A stretch of 64,000 bases of DNA from Takashimella koratensis. Its lineage: Eukaryota > Basidiomycota > Tremellomycetes > Trichosporonales > Tetragoniomycetaceae. The first letter of the stretch is position 1; each line of letters begins with the position of its first letter. Positions 1 to 11,932 of the stretch are shown here, in pieces. The translations under genes were made by a program, and so were the position numbers. The notes beneath the pieces are model-generated. The model was not told the DNA's origin, searched no databases, and saw nothing but the letters and a program-made list of their open reading frames with translations. The stretch is from contig BCKT01000006.1 of assembly GCA_003116875.1 (NCBI GenBank), positions 558,001 to 622,000 on the forward strand. The letters run 5' to 3'.

Positions 1-3000
1 GTAGAACGTTTTCCGAATTGCGGAAGTGAATTCGGCTCCTGGGTTCCTTGACGTACGCAGGACTTGGTGAGACCGCCGATCACCCAAAGACGGCCGTTGG
101 ATGTGCTTGGTCTCACTCGCGGCTGGCCGGGACCGGATTTCTCGCCCAGAAGGCCCAGCAACTTGGCTATTCTTGGCGGCAGCTTCGCTCTTGACCAAGT
201 GGCTGCGTTCTCACTTCTTTGTTCTTGGTTGTTTTTTCTTTCGTTCCCTTCTCGTACCTTCCCCTGTACCTCCTTGCGCCAAACCGAGACGAGGGACGGT
301 GGGAAAAGGCAGAACAACGGTGCTACTCTGAGCACTTGGCTGGATCTTGACCGATGCCGAATTGGGCTGTGGAAGAAGACACGTTGCGGTGCACCCGAAA
401 GCCACATGGAGGTCGAGTTGTTCGATCGGGTTGCATGGAACGAAGTTGCCGTCATTGGAGGTTGACACAATACTGAATGGCAGTGTGATCGATGCACCGC
501 CGAGATTCGGCAACCGTGTGCCGTAAACCCGGAGACCATTGAATGTCCACTTGTGAATCCAGTCCGCGCTGTCGCATCTGTCCGTTCGCGGGGATTCAAC
601 AAGAAATTGGTCGAGATAAGGACGCTTACTGCCGGTCTCAAACGTGTCAACTGTCACTCAAAGCCACCGCCTCCAGGCGTGACAGCCTGTGTAACGCCTT
701 TCCCACCACCATAGCTTGAGCCCAGCCGACGACCGATTCGAGCCTGGCCACTGTCTATCACTTATCCTGTTCTCCAAATGAATGAATAAGCTGAGGTATG
801 TAGCTGACCGTGAGAGTGAGGTCGGGTTGATGAAACCACTCCGAGTTGCCGGGAAGCCGATTCTAGCTCCCGGGAAAACGACGGTGCGAATGAACCGTCT
901 ATCGCCGGTGGGGCTTCTCATGTGCCTGAGGGAATACGAAAAGAACGCTGAGATGTGGGGAAGTGCGGTCGATGCGGTCCCCGGTTAGACCCATTCCAGT
1001 AAGAGATGCTAATCTAGCAGAACCTTGTTACAAGGCGAGATGGTCCCGCCAATGTACCAGGGGACAAGCTGCGGCATTGCACACTGAAGATCAGTTTACG
1101 TAGTCGCTTCCATCGGGACCTGGGTACGTTCTGGAGCAACGCTTGGCTAGCGGGGGGATGATTGGGTACCATGCCGGGGGAAACGAGCTAGTGGATCGAC
1201 CTCAAACACGACGGGTTTTCCTCTTCTCCTTGCTGTGGGATGTACCGGCGGGACATTCCTTCAACCTTGTCGTTCACTGCCCTGGCTAGTGACTAGCGTG
1301 AGAGATTCCCGCTTTACTACTAGCTCGACTACGCGTAACTCTTCCATTTCGTCCGCCGGCGGTCGCGGTCATCCGGTGAGTCACGGAGAAGCGACGAGAA
1401 AAGGTTGGACAAGGGGAGCGTACTCCATACCGTGGGGTCAGGGAAATCAACCCTAAAGCTTAATCGGAAAGACCCGTCGCGTCTCTCCGAGCCACTGATA
1501 CTCTAAACGCGGGGCTCACTGCGCAAGGAGAAAAAGGAGGAAAGGGGGAAACGGACAAAAGGCTTGATACAAGCTTCATCTCCCATACTCTCACCCTTCC
1601 AGCCCGTGCGGGTGTCTCTGCGCGCTCGACGTGTAGAGGAGTCTTGTTAGGAATGTGATCAGAGCCCGTGTTTTGATTTGCGGGTGGAGAAACAACTTTT
1701 GCTCGGGTTTTCCGCCTGGTTTCATTCCGTTCCGCGACGCGAGATAGGATCCGAACAACGACTGGTCGTTGGTCCAACATCATGTGATTAAGACCGGGTG
1801 GTGACCCCCTTGATCGTACCCACGTTCTCATACCCGCAATCTTTTCTTCTTCTCAGCTGCCTCCATTCTCTGCTGCTTGTTGCCCTTTCCGACAATACCC
1901 TGGACGCCTCTGACACACTAGCTTTGAGACCCCTTATTCCGAGACCCCGCGTCCCCTCGCCTGACCCTCGTTCCTCCTACATTCCTGCATCCTTGCCTCC
2001 ACACTCTGGACCCCCGCATGACCACGAGTGGGTGACAAGGAATGCCCGGGCTATCTCCACGCTTTAGCGGTCGATCCTGCTCACGTACGCTTCCGAGCAC
2101 CCGTTCCTCATCAGGTCAGTTGGTGAGCCCCTTGCTGCCCTCGCTCCCTTTCCCTTGCCCCCTCCCCTGCCGTGTCTGGCAACAGCCTCTGTGCCTAGGT
2201 ATTCAGTACTTTTACTCCAGGTATGGTAGCAAGTCCACTACTGTCATCCAGGGGAAGCAAGGGTCCACGGATCATCTTCTGCAATCGTCGCACTATCATC
2301 TCGACTTTCTTAGCGCAAAGTATGATCGCGACCGGAACGTACGAGCCGCTGTTATCATCTACCATTTGGCAATAACTCTTGACCCCTTCTCTCCTCTGAT
2401 CTACTCGGCAGCGGCGACGGTTGACTCGGCTTGGCTCGCTCACCGTGCAACCTCACCAAGATCAGACTTGTCACTCACATCTCAGATTCCTCAACGACCC
2501 TTACGACAATCGCCCCCTCTGCTCCCACCAGCGCCATTCGAGGCCTTGCAACACCGATCGAACCTCTTCCACAACACCTCCTCTGCGCTTTCCCAGTTCT
2601 AGAGGATCTGAGACTAGCGACAAACCCGCCTCTCAGAGACAGTTGAAAACCCAGCCGGGCGGGCGTGTTTCTTGTTTTCTTTCCCCCATCCATCCTCGCC
2701 TCTCTCTCTCCTCTCTCCCCTTCACTACCTTGTCTTCCTCCCAAAGACTGAGGTCGGGAAAGCCTTGTTGGAACTTTACGGGAGAACACAAATATCTTCA
2801 TCTTGACCAGGACGGTCTCCTTCGTACTCCAACTACAATCTCCCCCTCCTCTCACGAAACCCGCACCGACGCAGACGTAGACTCAGCTCTCAACCAAATC
2901 ACCACCTTCCAGCCCAACGCGTTCTCAGTCCAGTCCGTATCGCACTACACCTCACTCACCCACTGCCCACTCCCCAGTGCCCACTGTATCCCGCCCCACT

Positions 3001-3147
3001 CGTCGCAGCCTGGGATCGAATCGTTCTCAGCCCGAGCTGGACGCCACCGCCACGCCCACTGCCACCTCCGCCTCCCTCCAGCCCACCTCCGCCGCCACTC
3101 GCCACCTACTCCGCCACCCACCTCCACCACCACCTCAACCTCCGACG
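1..3147. other. Gene-poor left flank
   Basis: No coding region with convincing codon use or a recognisable domain was found. The longest open stretch on the minus strand (211-657) lacks an ATG and has mixed third positions. From about 2400 to 3147 the plus strand becomes strongly pyrimidine-rich (CT and ACC repeats). This fits a long 5' leader or promoter of the gene that starts at 3148. I see no repeat or RNA gene here. Confidence 0.5.
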
Positions 3148-5204
3148 ATGATGTCCCAGTCCGCCCACTCCACCCTCCCTCCCTCCGAACCCACCACCAG
3201 CCGGCGGGCGTCCCGATTCGACGAGACCCCCCCTACCGAGCCATCCTCTGGCCACTCCAACTCGCCGACCTCCGAATGGGAGCCCAGCCCCGAAACCCTC
3301 GAACCTCCCGTCTTCGACGCCGAGGCCGAAGAAGCCGCCGACCCGGCTTTCCCTTCCCCTCACGCCTTCGCCATGCTCGTACACGACTACCTGAAGAGCC
3401 TGTCCAAGAACAAGTTCGAGAAAGCACTCCTCTCCCAGGACATGTACGACCGCATCTTCAAGGTCCTCCGTGAACCCAACAACACGAGGCAGGAAACGGC
3501 GCAGTTCAGGTTTTGGGTGAAGAAGATGTTCCACCTCGCCGAGTCGGCAGCGCACGAGCAGGTCGTCTGCCACGACCACAAGCCGGTCGCTGTGCGGGAG
3601 CAGATCTACGAGGTTCTCGTCCACTGCCACCGCGAAGCTGGCCACGGCGGGCGAGACAAGACAAGCACTCAGGTGAGTTGTTTCTCCAATCCTTTGGACT
3701 CGGCTCACCTCTTACAGGTCCGGCGGTACTACTCTTGGATCCCAAAGGAGATCATCGCGCGGTTCGTCCGCGAGTGCCCCGTCTGCCAATCTCGCCGCAC
3801 CCACTCTACCCCGGGAAGCGTGTCCACCACCCAGGCGTTCTTCAAGTGAGTACTCTCACCCGCCTCCCGATCATCGCTTACCCTCTTAGGTCTCTGCAGG
3901 AGGAACAACAAGTCCAAGCCCAGCGAAACCGGAACGTTGTTCCCCTCGCTCAAGCCCGGGCTAGTGCCGCGGCAATTGGTCACGTCCCTCACCGGCGCCG
4001 ATCCCATGTCGGACCCATCCACGTGGTCGGTGGTGATCCGCGTGCTCGACGTGGTTCCGCGGTTCCGGATCCTAACCAGTTCCCATACGCCCCACACAGT
4101 GCAACGTTCCCGACCTACCCATTCTACGCACAGCAGCAGATGCAGCAACAACAGCAGCCCGCGGTCGGCTCGAGTTACCCCACGCAAAACATGCCGAGCG
4201 TCTGTGGGAGCGGGGTGACTCGACTCGCACCTCCCCCCGCCCGCCGCGTGAAGAGCTACGACGAGCGATCAGCGATGGCTGCCTCGTCTGGCCTTCCCAC
4301 ATCCACTTCCATCGACATGGACAGACGCGCGACAGAGTCCAACCTCCCCCCGCCGGGTTACGAGTATAGCTACAACCTCTCTTACACCTCCGCACCAATG
4401 ATCCGCGACATTTCCACCCAAGTCTCCCCCGCGTCCGCTATTGTCGCACAGTTCGACTCGTCCATCAAGCTCGACACGAGTTGCCATACCGGGTGGTCGG
4501 GACTGAGCGTCGACATGGGTTCAATGGACCCTCTCAGTGCTGTCTCTGCCACGTTCTCAATCGACTCGACTCACGGAATCTCACCGTACGCTTTCCCGGC
4601 ATATGGAACTCACGTTCCGTCTCAGCAACAAGCGCAGAATGAGATCACCGGCTGGGAACCCGATTATTCCCAGGTCGAGCCGATGCCGTTTGACCGCAAC
4701 AACATCTTTGACGTCGGTTCCCTTCACGGTCTCGACCAAGAACAAGTTGCTACTCTCCAGTCGACACGACCAGAGCTCCTCGCCTCCCTCCAAGCCAGCA
4801 TCCCCTGCGACGGCCAGGTTGATGGTAAACTCGGGTTCGACCCCGCCTCACTCTCAGCCATGACCTTTGACCCGGCGCACATGGCCGATTTCTCCTTCTC
4901 TCAAACCGCTTACGACTTTTCATTCAACATCAACCCATTTGCGTCGTCCGACTCGATTCACGTTCCCGATTTCTCCCATGAAAACATCGCGCCAGACGAG
5001 GTACCCGCCGGACTGCAGGTCAACATCCTCCCGCTCGATCGCAAAGCCGAGTCGCAGACCTACTCGGCGAACACTACACAGCCTGCACCCGAAGCGAAGC
5101 ACGACCTCCCTATCGACCTCGCTGCGTCGGTCGGAGACGGGCATTTCGACTTTAGCTCACTCGGCGTTGACTCATCCGCATGGCCCGAACCCATCACGAC
5201 TTGA
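3148..5204 (+). CDS. Integrase-type HHCC zinc-binding domain protein, putative regulator
   Basis: The start is the ATG-ATG at 3148, the first ATG in frame after a pyrimidine-rich leader. Residues 40-100 are acidic and proline-rich. Residues about 159-198 carry an H-x4-H pair (161, 166) followed by a GGRDKT/YYSWIP stretch and C-x2-C (195, 198). This is the pattern of the zinc-binding domain at the N-terminus of Ty3/Gypsy integrases. There is no DDE catalytic core, protease, reverse transcriptase or LTR nearby. The remaining ~430 residues are low-complexity, rich in Q, S, P and D, with a QQQMQQQQQ run, as in many transcriptional regulators. Intron 1 is 3673-3717 (45 nt). After residue 198 two splice models keep the frame. 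Model 1 has introns 3846-3899 and 4033-4079 (636 aa) and is favoured by high GC3 of 3900-4032. Model 2 has a single intron 3846-3889 (655 aa). A role in transcription is inference. Confidence 0.75.
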
Positions 5205-5610
5205 CGATATCCGATTATGAATACCCTCGACGATTGAGACCACAAACCACATTTGCACCTACACGAGGACGCATTGAAAAAAAGGAGAACACAAGGAATG
5301 ATACCTGCTTGAGTTAATAGATAGACTAGGTTATCAATGGGTTGTAGTCATCTGGGACATGGTTTTTGTCATATACCCTTTTTGTAGCGTATATACCTGA
5401 TGGTTTAGTTACATGTATCGGACGCAGTTTCAGTCAATTGTCAGCTTTCGAGTCGAGAAGCATGGTTACGCTATCACATTGAAATGCTGGCTGCAGGTAG
5501 TCACGGTGTACGCGGTCGTCGTCAATATGCTCTGGCTTGTGTCTCGCTTTCTACACTCTTCATCTGACACGCTCATCGGCGTCATCCCCACTGAACCACA
5601 CCCTCGCTCA
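5205..5610. other. Convergent 3' intergenic region
   Basis: This A/T-richer spacer lies between the 3' ends of the zinc-finger gene and LSM4. It probably holds both 3' UTRs (for example the T-rich stretch around 5370-5390). No gene is supported. Confidence 0.5.
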
Positions 5611-6419
5611 TCATGATCGTTGAGGAGGGGGTCCACCGCGCCCTCGTCCTCTGCCCGGCCCACCTCGTCCACCTGGTGGTCCACCTCGACCTGGCTGCCC
5701 GCCTCGCCCTCCTCGGCCTGGTGCCGCTCCACGACCTGAGAATCGATCAGCCGTTGTCCATCCATGCCGGACAGTAAGAAGAGATAACGTAGCCATCTGT
5801 AGTAGTCCACTCACCTCCTCGACCTGCTCCGCCTGGGGCGTTTTGTTGTGCGCGGCGTTGGGCACGAGCCTTCTCCTGATCCTCCATCGCCTGATCCAAG
5901 ATCGCGTCTGCTATGCGAAAGTATTTGATCTGTAGGCATCGCAATCAGCTAACGCCCTAGTTTCGTGCCAACAACGACATTAAAAGCTAAAACACGGCGA
6001 GAACGTCACCCTTTCCGCACATCGCGTCAAAGAATGCCCCCAAAACCCACCACGTTCCCCTTGATGAACATCTCCTTCATCTTCCAAAACCGCTCGCCGT
6101 CCGCGCTAGTCTGGTACACGTCGCGCAAAGTGACGTTCATAAAGTTGTCGCAGTCGACAAGGTGGCCGTTGAATGTGACGCCGTTCTTCAACTCGACGAG
6201 CTGTGAGTCGGCGGTCAGTATCGGTGGTGCTGAGGCGATGGCTGAAGGGATGAAAAATGTCGAAAGGCGTGTAGAGTAAAAGGGGATGATGGTGAAATGG
6301 CTTGGGAGGGAAGGGAGACGTACCATTGGCTTGCCTTGGGCCGCTGTGAGGAGGGCTTGGGGAAGCTGAGACATGTCAGCTCTGTCTGAGTATCTATGTC
6401 AAGCCCGCGAGCTCACCAT
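5611..6419 (-). CDS. LSM4: U6 snRNA-associated Sm-like protein LSM4
   Basis: LSM4 is a subunit of the LSM1-7 ring (mRNA decay) and the LSM2-8 ring (U6 snRNA). The spliced product (144 aa) has Sm1 ([20 protein letters not shown]..) and Sm2 ([14 protein letters not shown]), then a C-terminal RGG/GRG-rich tail of about 40 residues, as in other LSM4 proteins. Exons are 6419-6417 (only the ATG), 6365-6324, 6200-6051, 5929-5815 and 5735-5611, and they sum to 435 nt. The ATG-only exon was chosen because splicing at 6366-6416 gives the family start MLP.ALL.TAQ.KPM. An in-frame ATG at 6374 would give a slightly different N-terminus without that intron. It is divergent from the PITH gene at 6689. Confidence 0.93.
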
Positions 6420-6688
6420 GATGAGGACTGGGATCGATGATAGAGTGGACAGACCAAAGTGGAGACGAGACGAATGGCCGTGAGTTGATCTCCAAAGCAA
6501 GGCAGACGACAAGGAGGCGTCACAAGAATGACGTGGCAGCTGTACCCCACTGATAAGCCCCATTTGCCCTTTTGCGTCCCTACGGAAGAGTGAGAATTAC
6601 TACCCTCCGGCCCGCTTACCCATCGCTATTTCAATGTTGTTGCCTCCTGTGTCCCCTGTATCTGCCCATATCCCATGAACCACCCACC

Positions 6689-7652
6689 ATGAGCTGCGCA
6701 GACGACCTCACCGTCGACGACCTGAACAACTCGGTCTCTACTTCGGTCCTGGAGCGCGTATCGGCAGGAGAAGGGAGTAATGCAAACCTCTGGGGCCAGA
6801 TCGATCGGGACAAGTGAGTAAGGCTTGGGGCTCAGTCATCCGTCAATCAGTCATCAGGAAACACGAGGTGGTCTGAGGAAGAGGAGAAAGTGCTGATGAT
6901 CTATACTAGTGTCGTCGGTGTCAATGTAGATGAGGTCGGGTCCGCACCGAGGGTGATCAAGACCTGGGACGAGCGATTAGATGAAGAACAATTTGTTCAG
7001 AGCGGGGCTGACGACGAGGTAAGTTTGGGTCAAGTCAGCTAGGAGTATACTACGAATCATGATCTGAACTGATCGATGACCTTTGGCGCACAGCTTATCC
7101 TCCACATCCCATTCGTCTCATCAGTCCGACTCCGTACCCTCCTCTTATTCCTTCCTCCCGCCACCCACCCACACCGACCCAACCGTCTCCGCGTGTTCGC
7201 CAACTTCATCGACTGCCCCAGCTTTGATGAGATCGAAGGTGTCACACCTATCATGGACCTGGATACGTCGACGGCGCCTGTGCAGAGGCGGACGGTGGAA
7301 GGGAGGAGAGACGTCGATGAATGGGCGTTGAAAGTGCAGAAAATGGCCAACGTGCATTCAGTGACCCTTCTTTTCGTGAGTCAAAGCAGGCCTAGTCCAG
7401 ACCTCAGTGGCGATGCGTCCCGGAGATGAGAGTATCAGAGTGGAAGGCTGATAAGGGTTTACATGTGTCGGTCAGTCTGAAGCAGAGACAAGGATGCGAT
7501 CAAAGGTCTTCTACGTCGGGTTCAAGGGCGACGCCAAGCAGCTCGCCATGGACATGACGAAGCTCGGTCAGATCCCAGCTGCCAACGCAGCCGACAAGCC
7601 TGTCGATGGAGTCGCAGAGAAGAAAGGGTCGGGGTACACCACTATCCGGTAG
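6689..7652 (+). CDS. PITH-domain protein (PITHD1 / TXNL1 C-terminal-like)
   Basis: The product is 230 aa and is essentially one PITH domain, the proteasome-interacting beta-sandwich found at the C-terminus of thioredoxin-like TXNL1. Hallmarks are the LILHIPFVSSVRLR strand, LRVFANF.DCPSFDEIE and VFYVGFKGD near the end. No thioredoxin domain precedes it, so it matches stand-alone PITHD1 proteins. Exons are 6689-6813, 6910-7018, 7094-7375 and 7476-7652 (231 codons with stop). The start is the first ATG, in context CACCATGAG. It shares a 269-bp divergent promoter with LSM4. The cellular role in fungi is not established. Association with the proteasome is inferred from the family. Confidence 0.9.
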
Positions 7653-7869
7653 GAGCATCAGATGCATTTCAGAGTCTCTCAAGGCGCAACACACTGCGGC
7701 TTGGGAGGCAGGTCTGGGTAGATAGGAAGCAGAGCAAGAGGTTCATAGATTGTAGTAGCTTTTGTGTGTATTGTAATGTATACCATTCCGTGGATCTTGA
7801 TGTTTGACCCTTTTATTTTGACCCTTTTATGGAGACAGCTATGAAAGTTGCAGTGAAGTCTGACCACAC

Positions 7870-8813
7870 TCAGTTCTTGAGATCCGCAAGCCTCGCGATC
7901 CCCTCGTCGCCCTCGATACGCATAGTGTCCCACTCATCAAGACTCTCTGCTTTGAGGCGCTTGACGTAAAAGTCGATACTGGGTTGATTCCACTATCCCG
8001 GAAATTAGCAAAAGGCTCTAAAAGCTCTCTTTGTCTCATGTGGTGTTGGAGGTACAATGATGTAGGAAGGTGCGGCGGGACTCACTTTGAGGACACGCCA
8101 CTCGACGCGGCCGCAGCCCCGCGCTTGGGCTTCTTCACCTAAGTAGCCGAACAGACGCTTGCCGAGGCCCTTTGCCCGGTGCGCAGGGTCCACATACAGG
8201 TCCTCGAGCTGTGAACGGGACCGATCGTCAGCTGATAATAAACTGGGAGTTTAATACAGCTGAGAGGTAGGTGAGAAAAGAAAACTCACGTAGAGCCCTG
8301 GGATGCCGAGCCAAGTGGAGAAGGTGAAGAAGTACTGCACAGGGTCGTTTAGTGAGCTTGGGCACATATGTTGGAAAGGGAGTATAATCGCGTAAAGAAA
8401 CACTCACCATGGCCATGCCGACGGCTTTACCTGGACCCGTCTGACCTTCCTCTGTGTATCGGGCCAAGAACGTCTCGGCGTACTTGTGCTCGAACAAGTT
8501 CTTCTTCAACTGTGGCGATCAGCTGTCTGGCCCCCCGTATATTACTTGGAAGCTATGTGATCGCTTACCAATTCTGGAGTAGCAACGACCGCATCGGGCT
8601 CTTTCTCGTATACTGCCTATTACGACGATCAGCTTCTGGCCAATACGCACATCTTGAAAACTACACCTCGAGTAAGCTCACGAGATCAACGATGAGCTGC
8701 AAAATTTCGGGCTGGGAAAGGAATCAGCGAGAGCAACAGGTCAGCAGTTCAGTGAGTCAGGTCAGGTCACGTACGATGTCAGCCTCGACGGCTTTCTTGA
8801 TGGTGTAAGACAT
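7870..8813 (-). CDS. GNAT N-acetyltransferase, diamine acetyltransferase-like
   Basis: The spliced protein has 169 aa from seven exons (8813-8775, 8711-8682, 8616-8569, 8509-8408, 8334-8290, 8208-8086, 7992-7870), all in phase. It begins with the GNAT-like IKKAVEADI segment. It carries motif A, LYVDPAHRAKGLGKRL (acetyl-CoA pyrophosphate loop R/Q-x-x-G-x-G/A), then CGRVEWRVLKWNQPSIDFY and DEWDTMRIEGD near the end. This arrangement matches the spermidine/spermine or thialysine acetyltransferase branch of GNAT enzymes. The substrate (polyamine or amino-acid amine) cannot be decided from sequence. It is divergent from PEX3 with a 261-bp shared promoter. Confidence 0.9.
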
Positions 8814-9074
8814 CGTCAAGGTAGGTTGGTCTTGTGAAGCGTTGGGTAAGCTGAGAGGGAGAAGTGAGTTATGGAAGGAGCAGATGACTAGCGGTCAACG
8901 AGGGTACTAGAAAGTGGAGGTTAAGCGAGATTGCTTTCTGTCACACCAGCCATTTGGGGGACTGTCTCAAGTACTTTCCGGTCTTCATGTGACCTACCAG
9001 TCCGTCCACTCAATCTTCAACCCTCATTCCCCTCCATCCCACCAACTACCCTACCCAAGCCAAGCCACCCCGCC

Positions 9075-11355
9075 ATGCCAGCCTCAGCATCCACTGCACA
9101 GGCAAACCCATGGCACCTCCGTCTCCGCCGCCTGCTCTTCTTCGCGGGCTCAGTATCAGCAGCGTACCTCTTGCTCTCCTACGCCGCTGACCGAATACGT
9201 GAGGCCCGGATCCGGTCCGTAAAAGAGCGTCGAGACAAGGACTTGTGAGTTGGGTCTGCTCATACTTCCCACTTAACCTCGACCCCCATCACCCACTTCA
9301 CTTCATATGGGAACAGAATGTTGACTACTTGTGATTTTGTGGCGAATTGCATTGCTGTCTGGACACAGGATCAAAGCACACTTCACTTCACTCGTCTCGA
9401 CAATCCACCAAACCCTCTACGCCCTACTCCCTACCCTCCATCCTCACCTGATCGCGGCGTACCCTGTCGAATCCACTTCCGGGAGCCTTCAAGGCCTCAG
9501 CGCGAGCTCGACATCCGGCTCGAGCGGGCCCACGCCTGAGAACTCCCTGGTACTGGACAACCCGGCCTCAGGCAGTGGGGATGCAGGGCCGTCGTCTGCG
9601 TCGTTGGCAGAGCATGCAGTCCATGCAGGGTCGAGCGCGAGTTCAGAAGGGACAGGAGTGGAGCAGAGCCCTACGCAAACAGGGAGCGTGAGCGAGAGTT
9701 GGGCTTCAGAGTTTAGAGAGCAACATGGAGGGCTCGAGGTGGCGAGGGATGACGATATGGTGAGTGTAGTTACGATGGACCGTTGTTGGGATGCTGTCCG
9801 TTCATGTGTTACGTGAATGCTGGCTGACATAGTACAGCTCACGGCTTCGAGTGTGTCGCAGCCCATCTCTTTACCAACAGACGCATCCTCGTCCTCTCCC
9901 TCTCCGCCATCCGACATGTCTCGTTCCGCCCAACTGCATCCGTCCCCTCCCCGCCCCGTCCGGTCGAAGAAAGAGCTCTGGCGCGACCTTAAAGTGCAGA
10001 GTAAGTCGACCTTCTTTCCCCTCTTACCTGTGGGAGTATCTTCTAATTGACGCAGGTATCACCCGCACACTGAGCACGGTGTACCTCGTCCCCTTGCTGT
10101 ACATCCTCGCCACATCTCAGCTCTCAGTGCTCGCTCGGACGCGATACCTCTTCGACGTGAAAGAGAGCCTCGAAGAAGACGATACCCAGTCTGGATCTGC
10201 CACGCCCAAACGCTCGTTATCCGAGTCCACATTAGGCCCAGACTCTGGAGCTGCAGCTTCTGCGCTTAAACGGAAAGGATGGTTTGGCTTGCCTTCTATC
10301 GAATCATTCTCGGTCACTGCCATGGGACTGGGAGAGTACGCAGAGGCATCTCTCCATCCGCTTAGTTACCTCCCAGCCTCGGTGCGTGCGTATATCCCTT
10401 GGTCGACCAATGCAGACACGAGCGCGGTCGTGCAGGAGACTCCCGAGGCGTTGGCGATCAGGCAAGCGGAAGAAGAGAGGACAAAACAAGAGGCGGAAAG
10501 GTACTTCCTGACTTACTCGTGGTGGATACTGCACGAGGGGTGGAGAGAGGTCGCGCAAAGAGTCGAGAGCGCTGTGGACAAGGTCTTTGGAGGGTGAGTG
10601 AAACCTTGGATTAGAAAGAAGTGCGAGACTTGTGGAATACGCTGATATGGGTCTTCGGTCATAGAATGCCATTAAAGAAGGAGTTGACGTTGGACGATTG
10701 GGAAAAGCTGTTGAGAGAGGTCCGAGCGTTGGTGGAGACGGAAGTGACGGTCGACTCGGGGTCAGATTTTGGTCAGACCAACGTCAAGCTGCACGAGTGA
10801 GTTCGAGTTGTCTCAATTCCTCTCCGTGGCTTTGGTCTTCGACCATTCGACTAAGCCATACTGACTTGCGCCCAGCTTCACCCCCGCCCTCCTCCCTCCG
10901 TCACCCTGCACCGTTGCCGGCTGCCCACTCCCTCTCGAGCCCTCTCATCACTCACCTTACCTTGCTGCATTGGTCGACCAGACCCGATCTCACCTCGTCT
11001 CCGCCGACGCCAGGCTGCTTCTCGAGAAAGGCGTTTCCGTCCTCATTCTCCGACTGGTAGACGCCCTCGCGTCAGAAGTGTACGAAGACCAAGGTCAAGC
11101 ACAGGCACAGGGTCAGGGACAACAGGTGGAGACGTTGGAAGTGAAGAGGTTGGCGGATTGTTTGCCAGAGATTAATCATTGGGGACAAGGGGTGTGGGAA
11201 AAGGTGCCAGACGGAGGGATCGAGGTGAGTCATGGCGGAGGTGGGAGAGTGAAGAAAGGAAGAGAAGCTGACGAATGGGAAAGACGTTGTTGGCTCTGCC
11301 AGAGTATGAGAGCTTTGCAGCGCTCATCTTTGGAGATTGGGCGCCTAGGGATTGA
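9075..11355 (+). CDS. PEX3: Peroxisomal biogenesis factor 3 (peroxin-3)
   Basis: PEX3 is the peroxisomal membrane anchor for the chaperone-receptor PEX19 and is needed for insertion of peroxisomal membrane proteins. The 604-aa product has a short N-terminus, a hydrophobic segment at about residues 18-36 followed by a basic RIREARIRSVKERRDK patch, and the conserved SITRTLSTVYLVPLLYILATSQLSVL helix. It also has the YFLTYSWWILHEGW motif typical of PEX3. A serine/glycine-rich insertion lies between the membrane segment and the core (about residues 90-190). Seven exons: 9075-9244, 9369-9759, 9838-10000, 10056-10593, 10665-10796, 10876-11224, 11284-11355. The start is the only early in-frame ATG. 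Confidence 0.92.
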
Positions 11356-11932
11356 TGATGGACTTGAAAGTCGTTTATCATAACATCGAAAGTCAGGTGG
11401 GGTCATAGCAATATGAAGTGGGTCGAGAGGATCTATGTGGTTCGGGTTTCCCATGCATCAGTATCGAGTGAGACTGTGTGAAGCTGTTGTACCATAGTGG
11501 ATACTTTGTGATATCCGTGACGCTGTGACGATGCAGTTGATGACGATGCCGGCCCGATCTCACCCAAACCAGACCACGAACGTCCACCCGTGCAATTCTC
11601 CCTCTCCCATCTTCTCTTGTGCGGCTCAAACTCAGATACACAGACGTCCCACGCAAGCGTTACCCTCAGATACTTGCGCATGTTCAGTCAAATCGAGATC
11701 ATTTGCATAGCCCCGTTGACTACTTCTACTGTGAAGTCGACGAGAATCTACCACTTGATCTTTCCCATTCAAACAACAATGCCTCTCCTGCCCTACTCCC
11801 AAAAACAACAAACATCGTCCTCTCCCAACCTCCTCCAACCGCGCGCCTACTTCTCTATCCACTCGCATATCTTGACTTGGACTGAAAGCAGGGTACGAGC
11901 GGGAACCGATAAGGAGATCGTCGTGTTGGAGT
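11356..11932. other. Convergent 3' region between PEX3 and COX13
   Basis: This 577-bp spacer lies between two stop codons that face each other. Open frames here are short and have no coding bias. It probably contains both 3' UTRs. Confidence 0.45.

Noticed and set aside
211..657. 148-codon minus-strand frame
   Set aside because: Begins at GTG with no ATG or convincing acceptor, and third positions are mixed. It could be an isolated exon but I cannot support it.
2421..3473. 350-codon frame on the plus strand rich in H, R, P
   Set aside because: It overlaps the start of the integrase-finger gene in another frame, shows no domain, and arises from ACC/CCT-rich sequence.
3601..3800. Integrase-like finger as evidence of an intact retrotransposon
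   Set aside because: No reverse transcriptase, RNase H, integrase core, LTR or target-site duplication was seen within several kb.
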